Below are positions 57,716 to 64,000 of a stretch of 64,000 nucleotides of DNA, piece after piece (within the stretch, counting starts at the first letter, position 1; the number at the start of each line of letters is the position of its first letter). The stretch is from Dryobates pubescens (lineage: Eukaryota > Chordata > Aves > Piciformes > Picidae). The DNA lies in the NCBI RefSeq assembly GCF_014839835.1, contig NC_071642.1:9546955-9610954 (forward strand). Reading direction: 5' to 3'. Under the pieces are notes generated by a model that did no database searches, was not told where the DNA came from, and was given only the letters and a program-made list of their open reading frames with translations. The position numbers and the translations under genes are program-made.

Positions 57716-57897
57716 GTATAAAATACTCTGAGAGACACAATAAGTTAGTAGCCATTGGGGTGACTTTGGGCCCACGGGGCCCAGAGCTGCTATTTCACCT
57801 GAAATAGAGGGGGGGTCCCGCTGGGGGGGTTGTACTCGGTACATACAGCCAGAAAACCGGCAACTGCCGGTTGGGTTGGGGAGGGCTCGGGGGGCCC

Positions 57898-59189
57898 TCA
57901 GTGCCCGCTCAGCTCATAGGTGGCAATGACCTGGTCGGGCTGGTTGGTGATGCCCACGGGCTGGCGAGGCTGCTGCGAGGTGCAGATGAACCAGCCGGGG
58001 AAGGCAGCAGACTCGAAGCGAGTGGTGCCCTCGGCAGGGCTGTCCAGGCGGAAGAAGATGAAGCGAATCAGCTCCATGCTGTCAATGTCCCTCCTGATGT
58101 CAGCTTCCTGCAGCGAAGAGGGGGTCAGGCTGGGGTGGAGCCCCCGGGGAAACAGGGTTGGGGGTGGGAATAGAGCCCCCCCAGCCCCACTGGGGATGGA
58201 GCTCATGGGAAGCCTCACTCACCTCCAGCTGCAGTACAGGCTGGGCCCCACTCATCACACAGGACATGTAGAGCTGGTAGCCCTTGATGCCCAGTGCCAC
58301 TGGCACTCGCCCAGTCCCCAGCCCGCCCTGTGACGCTCGGGTACGGTACAGAGCAATGTTGAGCTTCACTGCAGAGGGGAGGAAAGGGTTAAGGGGTGCT
58401 CTGGAGCTACTGGGTGGTGCCAGGGCTGCGATCACTGGGTCAGGGCCTTGTCCTCTCACCTTTCTGCTTGGCAGAGGGGCCCTGCAGGTGCAGGGCCACC
58501 AGCTGGGTGGGAGACTCCAGCACGAAGCACTTGTGGTCGATGTCGAGGATGTCAAAAGACTGGGAGCGAGTGTAGCGGTACACAGGAGCCCCAGCACAGC
58601 TGCCCTCGATGTGCTGGAAGGAGACCGGCTCTGTGGGGACAGGGACACGTCAGGGGGTGCAGAGAGACCCAGGCCCAAGAGCATCCCCCAAAAGCATCCC
58701 CAGCTGGAGCGACAGCCCTGACACCACTGCCCCATACCAAAAATATCATCCAGAAGGTCCCCGAGGTCACTGTCAGCAAAGTCCCTGTGCGCTGGCTGCT
58801 TCCAGAGCTTGGCCACAGTTGCCACCAGCACAGCAGCCTGGCGGAAGGTCCTGGCAGAGTGCCCCTTGGTCACTGTCACCTGGATGCCCACCTCAGGCGA
58901 GGTCACCTTCATGTCTAGATGGGGTTTCTAGAGAGGAAGGGGCACCTGAGGTGAGAACTCAGCTTCCCCATCACAGGGGTCCTACCCTTCCCAGCTGCTA
59001 CCCGCCCAGCATTACCTCGTGCAGGCAGAGGCAGTCAGGGCCATAGAAGGTCTCCTCGCTCAGGCTGAAAGGCAAAGGGAGATGGTGAAAGCTGCGACAG
59101 CAGGGTGGAATCACATCCCCAGTACCTCCCTGGCACAGCCATGCTTACTTGCTGCTCTCCAGCACATCCAGGTCGGGAACAAAGGCCAT
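57898..59189 (-). CDS. IL1B: interleukin-1 beta
   Basis: Secreted pro-inflammatory cytokine that signals through IL1R1/IL1RAP. Six coding exons in transcript order: 59189-59149, 59064-59016, 58927-58738, 58630-58460, 58368-58223 and 58107-57898. Phases agree and give 268 residues, the same size as chicken. It begins [20 protein letters not shown] and has no signal peptide, as usual for IL-1. The pro-region contains the acidic stretch [15 protein letters not shown] (81-95), where avian proteins are processed; the mammalian caspase-1 site is not evident. The beta-trefoil part carries [24 protein letters not shown] and the family signature [14 protein letters not shown] (230-243). Identity to the remembered chicken protein is high, with a one-residue gap near the C-terminus ([12 protein letters not shown]). 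CKAP2L follows in the same orientation. Confidence 0.98.
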
Positions 59190-59345
59190 GTCCACGGCTG
59201 ACTGCACAAAGCTGGGCAGAGACCTGCTGGTACCCGTCGAGCGCTGCTGTGCCTGCTGGGCCCGCGTCGTGGCCTGGGTGCTCTGTGAGCCCTGCCCGGG
59301 CGCAGCAGGTTTTCAAGGGTGCCTGGAAGGAAGCATCGTCAGAGC

Positions 59346-59366
59346 GGGATTTCCACCTTTCGCAAC
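59346..59366. promoter_or_regulatory. IL1B: kB-like and C/EBP-like sites upstream of IL1B
   Basis: GGGATTTCC at 59346-59354 and TTTCGCAAC at 59358-59366 lie about 157-177 bp upstream of the IL1B ATG. Close NF-kB and C/EBP sites are characteristic of inflammatory cytokine promoters. I see no clear TATA box. Confidence 0.45.
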
Positions 59367-59399
59367 GTCCTGGCTTGCCCAGTTCCTCTGGTGACACTG

Positions 59400-60590
59400 G
59401 GAGGGCTGGGGGGGCTGTCTGTCCCCCAGCAGAGCTGTGGGGCTGAGCCAGGGGCTGCGTGTGGGGCAGAGCAGGGGGGATGCTTTGGCATTGGTGAGCC
59501 GGGGCGATGTTTGGGGTCACTTGGAGGGCTGCCTGACTCAGCAGGGCCTGCCCCAGACCCAGCCCAGCCGGACACCGTGACGCTTGCCCTCGTCAGGCTC
59601 GGGGCCACTGCTGCCAGGGAGGGGCTGGTGGTGCAAGCACTGCCACTTCCCCATGGCTTCCTCCTCTGCTGCAGGACTTGCTCCATCATGCCTCCCGTTC
59701 TCACCACCCCACGACCAGAGGGAGCAGGACCTGCTTAGTCCCTCGTGCCCACCTATGCTGCCGTGGGGACACGCTGTGCCTTTGGGGACATTCCTTGTCA
59801 CCATCCCCCGGCAGGCCCCGCTCAGCAGGGTACCCGGCATCCCTCTGGGGTGCCGGTGGTTGCGCCACGTTGGCAGTGCCAGGGACATGTGTGGCTGTGC
59901 TTGCATGGCCATGGGCTGTCAGGGTGTTTTCCTGGCACCAGTTTCACTTCCCGAAAGTGCTGGGCAGTCCCATGCAGCTGCTGGGCTCGGGGCTGCTGCG
60001 GCCATGACTCACCTGGCAGGAAATCGCCAACAATCCCCAAACTCCCCCGGGCACCTCCTGCCTGCCCAGCCCTGCCTGTGCCCCGTGCTTGGGCGAGGCC
60101 TACTGCCTGCCACCCGTGCTGGGATGCCTTCAGAATCCTGAGGTCCTCCAGGCAATGGGGTCCCTCATGCCACGGGGTCCTCCACACTATGGCAGAGGTC
60201 CTCAGACCATGGCCAAGGTCCCCAGGTCAAGGTGGGGATCTCTAGGCCACACCCAGGAGCCCCAGACCACGGTGGAGGCCCTCAAGCCGTATCAGGGGTC
60301 TCCAAGCTGTGGTGGATGTCCCAATGCTGTAGTGACAGCCTTTAGATCATGGTGGGGGTATCCAAGTCATGGCAGAGGTCTGCAGGCTGCGGTGGAGGTC
60401 CCCTGGCTATGGGGGGAGTCTCCAGGCCATAGCAGGGGTCCTCAGGCCGTGGCGGGGCACCCCAGGCTGTGGTGAGGGTCTCCAGACCATACTAGAGGTG
60501 CCAGGTCGTGGTGAGGACCCCCGAATCCATACCAGGGGTCTCCAGGCCCCGCCGGGGTAACCACGGCGACAGCCCCACCCTGCTCCCCCA
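59400..60590. other. IL1B-OGDH head-to-head intergenic region
   Basis: About 1.2 kb without gene. 59400-60100 is plain GC-rich sequence; 60150-60560 is the degenerate minisatellite below; the OGDH CpG island follows. A noncoding IL1B exon 1 probably lies just right of 59200 but cannot be placed. Confidence 0.6.
60150..60560. repeat. degenerate minisatellite, about 26-30-bp unit
   Basis: Roughly 14 diverged copies of a unit like gtctccaggccatggcgggg. The copies differ at many positions, so the array is older than the others in the window. It ends about 30 bp before the CpG island. Confidence 0.8.
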
Positions 60591-61390
60591 CGTTGGCGCC
60601 GCCCCTGGCCCCGCTCGGTACGCGGAGGCCCCGGCGCAGGCGCCCTGGCGCGCAGCGGGGCGGGGCGGGCGCCCGCGGTGACGCACGCTCGGGGCGGGGC
60701 TGCGCGGGGCGGGGCTGCAGCCGGCGGTTGGGGGCCGCTGTCAGAGTCGGGGCCACGAGCGGGGCGGACGGACGTGCCCGGTGGGTACCGCGGCGGGGCC
60801 GGGCGGCGGGGCAAGACCGACGCGGGCCAGGGGCCAGGCCCAGAGCGGGGCGGCGGGGCGGGGACTCTCGGGACTCTCGGGGGCCGCGGCCGCTCCCGCT
60901 CCCCGGTGTCCTTGGCGCCGCCGCCCGGGCGCCTTGGGGCGGAGGGGGGAGGCGGGACTACCTCGGGATTGGCAGCCGGCGCGGCCAATGGGAAGGCGGC
61001 TCGGCGCCTGGCGTCGTTCCTATAGGCGGCTGGCGGCGCTAATTGGCGGGCGCGGGGCGGGGGCGGGCCTGGCGCGCGCGCGCGGTGGCTGGGGGTCTCG
61101 CGGTCGCTTCCCGCGCCCGCCCCCACGTGGGGCCGCTCCGGGACCCCTCCGAAGTCCCCCCAGGCACCGCCTGCGACCCGCTTGGGCAGCCCTCACTGCC
61201 CGGAGCGTCCGGCCGCCGGGCCGCGCCCAGGGTGCCCCACTCCGCCCCACCCGCAGGGTGGATCCCTCGCTCCGGCCCTGCGGGGCCTCCCTGGGTAGCC
61301 TCGGAGGGCTCGGGTGGGCCCGAGCTGGGAGGGGACCCTGCACCCCTCAGAGAGGGTCTGCACCTTGCCGTGGGCTGCCCCGAGACTCTT
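60590..61390 (+). promoter_or_regulatory. OGDH: OGDH CpG-island promoter and probable noncoding exon 1
   Basis: Dense CpG with many GC boxes (ggggcggg), no TATA, and an NRF1-like core GCGCAGGCGC at 60634-60643. A good donor CCCG/GTGGGT at 60780/60781 may end a noncoding exon 1. Two CCAAT/ATTGG motifs lie at about 60967-60990, past that donor. Confidence 0.6.
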
Positions 61391-63660
61391 TAGTTGCCGC
61401 CATCCCTGAGGCGTCGGTGGCTGAAGCAGCCGGGTCAGGAGCCCACGGCCCTGAAGCAGCCACGGCCCTGCCGCTCTGTTAACGCTGAATTCGGTCCGGT
61501 TTTAACCCCCCCAGAAGCTCGGCGCCCGGGGCAGGTGCCAGGGATTCCGCCTGCCAGAGGTCAAACGTTCCTTAATCTGCTTAACGGTGCACTCCTGCCT
61601 GTCCTTGCTGTGGGACATCCCTGTTCCGTGATGTCTCGGTGCAGTTTGGGCTGCGAGAGCCCGGCCAACGCCTCCACTGCGAGAGGCTCTCCAGGACCAG
61701 CCTGGTTCTGCTGTTTTTTGGGGCAAACCTTAGCACCGAGTCCCTTGTTTTCTGGAGAGGTCACCAGGACGCTGCTGAGTGGCAGCACTGAAATGAAACA
61801 CCAGAGCTGGAGATTCCACCAACATTGCTGTCTCAAAGCTGTTTCACCGCCCAGTGGCGGGGTGCTGACACCTCGCCGGAGGCTTTTTGTGTGTTTTGGT
61901 GCTTCAGCCCAAGGAGGGGAAGCTGAGAGGACACCCCCAGTGCTGCCATGCTCCTTGTCATGCTGCTTCTGGCCTGTCACTGTCCTGGTGTGACAGGGGA
62001 CAGAAGGGAGCAGGCAGGGTGGGAAGCAGGAATGAGCTTCCCCCTGCCCCTGGAGTGATCCTGGGTCTTCCTCGGGCTCTTTGGACCAAGATCTTTAGAG
62101 GTAGGAAGCATAGCTGCCACCATGATAAGTAGAAGAAGGTTCAGCAGGGTGAATCTGGAAGCCTAGCTGACGAAATGCTGCTCATGAAGGTTTTGTTTTC
62201 CTCCAGTCTGCTGCAAAACTTCCTTTTAACCTGGTAAATGCACGATAGCTGCTTTGACATTGAGCTGCTGCTTGTTCAACTGGTTGGGGTTATGGAAACC
62301 ATCCAGTTGGGTCACCTCCAGCCTCGGGTCCTGCCTCTTGTGGAGGAGCTGGGTGGAAAGGGCAGCTCCAAGAATTGCTGACTCCGAGTTCCAGAGCTTC
62401 CTCTGAGGTGATCTTGCTGTAGCACTTTCCCCTTGGGCTGTGGCCGTGGCTCCTGGGTGCGAGGAGGAGCGAGGTTAGCTGCAGGTCTCCTTGTGCGTGT
62501 ACAGGTGCTGTAGGGTGGTTAATGCTGCAGGACCTTGGGGAAGCCACACACCTGGTTTGGTTTTGTGTGTGCTCTGGGCCCTCTCTGGGTCTTCCAGCTC
62601 CGTCAGCCTTCTTGGGGGCGAGCCTCTAAGAAGTGCTGAGGGTCTGGCCGAGAGCCCCCGTCCCAGCTCCCACCAGGCTGTGTGGGAGGTCTCCTCTGTA
62701 GATGGTTTCTTCCCAGCTTTGTCCAGGGACTGAGCTGGTGTGAGGAAAGCTGTGGCCAAGCAAAGTGGCTGCAGCAAAAACTGAAGCTGAGGCTCTGCCT
62801 GGGAACGCGAGCGAGGGAAGCAGCTTCTGTGCTGCCTTGGCAGGAGGGCAGCTGCCCTGCTGCAGCCTGCAGAGAGCTGGAGGGGTGCATTGTGCTGAGG
62901 GGAAGGGAAACCTGGGGGTCAGTGGGAAAATCCACCTGGAAGCGCTTTCCCCAGCACCTTCTGAGCGTGGTGCTGTCAGATGGCCCTGCAAATGGAGCCA
63001 AAGGATCCTGCTGCAGTCTTGGTTTCAGGGAGAGGATTTTCCTGCTTAAAACAAACAGAAGAAGGATTCCCAGAGGGAGAGCAAAGCAACCAAAAGATGT
63101 CAAAGCATGCTGGAGGGATTGACTAATGGGAAAGGAGGAGATGTTGTTGGAACTGGGAAGGAGGGCTGGGTTAATTTGAGTTAATTGATCCTCTGCTGTG
63201 AGGACAGGCTGAAGGAGCTGGGGTGGTTCAGCCTGGAGAAGAAAAGGCTCTGGGGGGGACTTGGACCTGCAGGAAGGCTGCAGAGGCGCTTTTCATGAGG
63301 GTGTCTAGAGACAGGACAAGGGGGAATGGTTTGGAGCTGAGGGTTAGACTGGAGCTGAAGAAGTTCTTCAGTAGGAGGCTGCTGAGACTCTGGCACAGGC
63401 TGCCCAGGGAGGCTCTGGATGCCTCCTGCCTGGAGGTGTTCCAGGCCAGGTTGGATGAGGCCTTGAGCAACCTGTGCTACTTGAGAGGTGTCAGGGAGGT
63501 TGCAGTAGGTCTCTGAGGTCCCTTCCCACCTGAGCTGTGCTATGAAAAACTGATCTTAAGCTCAGCTGTCTGTGCCTGGGGCTGATGAGGGCGGGGGGGG
63601 GGTGGTCTCTGCTCTGCGCTCTCCTGCACTGCTTTCTAACCCACTTTTTCCTTCTCCCCC
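61390..63660 (+). other. OGDH: OGDH intron 1
   Basis: 2.3 kb without recognised exon. 63185-63550 is CR1; the remainder is AT-richer than the rest of the window and unique as far as I can tell. Confidence 0.6.
63185..63550 (+). repeat. CR1 LINE fragment
   Basis: Plus orientation. It reads the end of CR1 ORF2 for about 97 codons without a stop (LKKFFSRRLLRLWHRLPREA, then SCLEVFQARLDEALSNL) before the tail gaggtcccttcccacctgag. Confidence 0.92.
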
Positions 63661-63692
63661 AGCAGGAGCTTGTGTGAGGTGACAGGACAAAG

Positions 63693-63914
63693 ATGCTGAA
63701 CTTAAGGACTTGTGTGGCAAAGCTGAGGCCCTTGACAGCTTCTCAGACTGTAAAGACTCTGCCCCAGCACAGGCTGGCAGCACCCAGGACGTTTGCACGC
63801 ATCCGGTGCTACAGCGCACCGGTGGCTGCAGAGCCTTTCTTAAGTGGGACTAGTTCAAACTATGTGGAGGAAATGTACTATGCTTGGCTGGAGAACCCCA
63901 AAAGTGTCCATAAG
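63693..63914 (+). CDS. OGDH: 2-oxoglutarate dehydrogenase E1, first coding exon (gene continues beyond the right edge)
   Basis: E1 subunit of the mitochondrial 2-oxoglutarate dehydrogenase complex, the thiamine-diphosphate enzyme of the TCA cycle. The exon has an acceptor ccccagcag near 63664, a short leader, the ATG at 63693 and 74 codons to donor AAG/GTAAGG at 63914. The N-terminus [20 protein letters not shown] is a mitochondrial presequence, followed by [20 protein letters not shown], where the mature protein begins in mammals. The segment [15 protein letters not shown] is nearly invariant in OGDH and separates it from OGDHL. About 950 further residues lie to the right. Confidence 0.97.
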
Positions 63915-64000
63915 GTAAGGAGCAGCCTCACTGAGGTGTCACCACTGTGTGTCTGAGCAGTGGGGCCAGGTAGGTGCAGGCGGCCCGTGGAGGAGTGGAT

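Noticed and set aside
57300-59400. A second IL-1 family member (IL1RN or IL36-like) near IL1B
   Set aside because: All IL-1-like sequence belongs to one phase-consistent six-exon gene; no second [10 protein letters not shown] signature is present.
63223-63516. 97-codon open frame upstream of OGDH exon
   Set aside because: It is the end of CR1 ORF2 within a LINE fragment and not a host gene.

Overview
This is a stretch of bird nuclear DNA. It looks like a gene-dense, GC-rich microchromosome, the counterpart of chicken chromosome 22, but from a species other than chicken. The evidence is vertebrate split genes with GT/AG introns and CpG-island promoters, an interleukin-1 beta in the avian form (close to chicken as I remember that protein, but not identical), and many fragments of CR1, the main LINE family of birds. 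I cannot name the species. The high CR1 load would fit a CR1-rich lineage such as woodpeckers, but that is a guess.

Layout. 1-25.2 kb: NUDCD3 on the minus strand, running off the left edge; its introns are full of CR1 fragments and G- or C-rich minisatellites. 25.5-33.6 kb: an intergenic stretch with more CR1, an orphan CpG island, a 36-bp array and a (G/A)-rich pentanucleotide array. 33.7-42.2 kb: SLC20A1 (plus), complete. 43.3-47.6 kb: NT5DC4 (plus), a cytosolic nucleotidase relative in 18 short exons, complete. 47.9-55.5 kb: CKAP2L (minus), seven C-terminal coding exons clear, N-terminus not found. 57.6-59.2 kb: IL1B (minus), complete. 60.6 kb to the end: OGDH (plus), with a CpG-island promoter, a long first intron and the first coding exon, running off the right edge.

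The genes do not form a pathway. They cover dynein/HSP90 co-chaperoning, phosphate import, nucleotide dephosphorylation, mitotic spindle assembly, inflammatory signalling and the TCA cycle. The order is informative: SLC20A1-NT5DC4-CKAP2L-IL1B is the block found on human 2q14, while NUDCD3 and OGDH are neighbours on human 7p13, so the 2q14-type block lies between two 7p13-type genes here.

Repeats split the window. CR1 pieces and minisatellites crowd 0-33 kb and 52-63 kb, while I recognise almost none across SLC20A1 and NT5DC4. Most very long open frames in this window are translations of minisatellites in several frames and are not genes. I found no CRISPR, tRNA, rRNA or operon-like system, and nothing that amounts to a new biological system. 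The most notable points are the synteny junction, regulatory candidates (X-box-like sites, a kB plus C/EBP pair, a CHR/CCAAT pair), a long G/C hairpin abutting the SLC20A1 stop codon, two upstream ORFs in its leader, and the shared-core minisatellites in NUDCD3.
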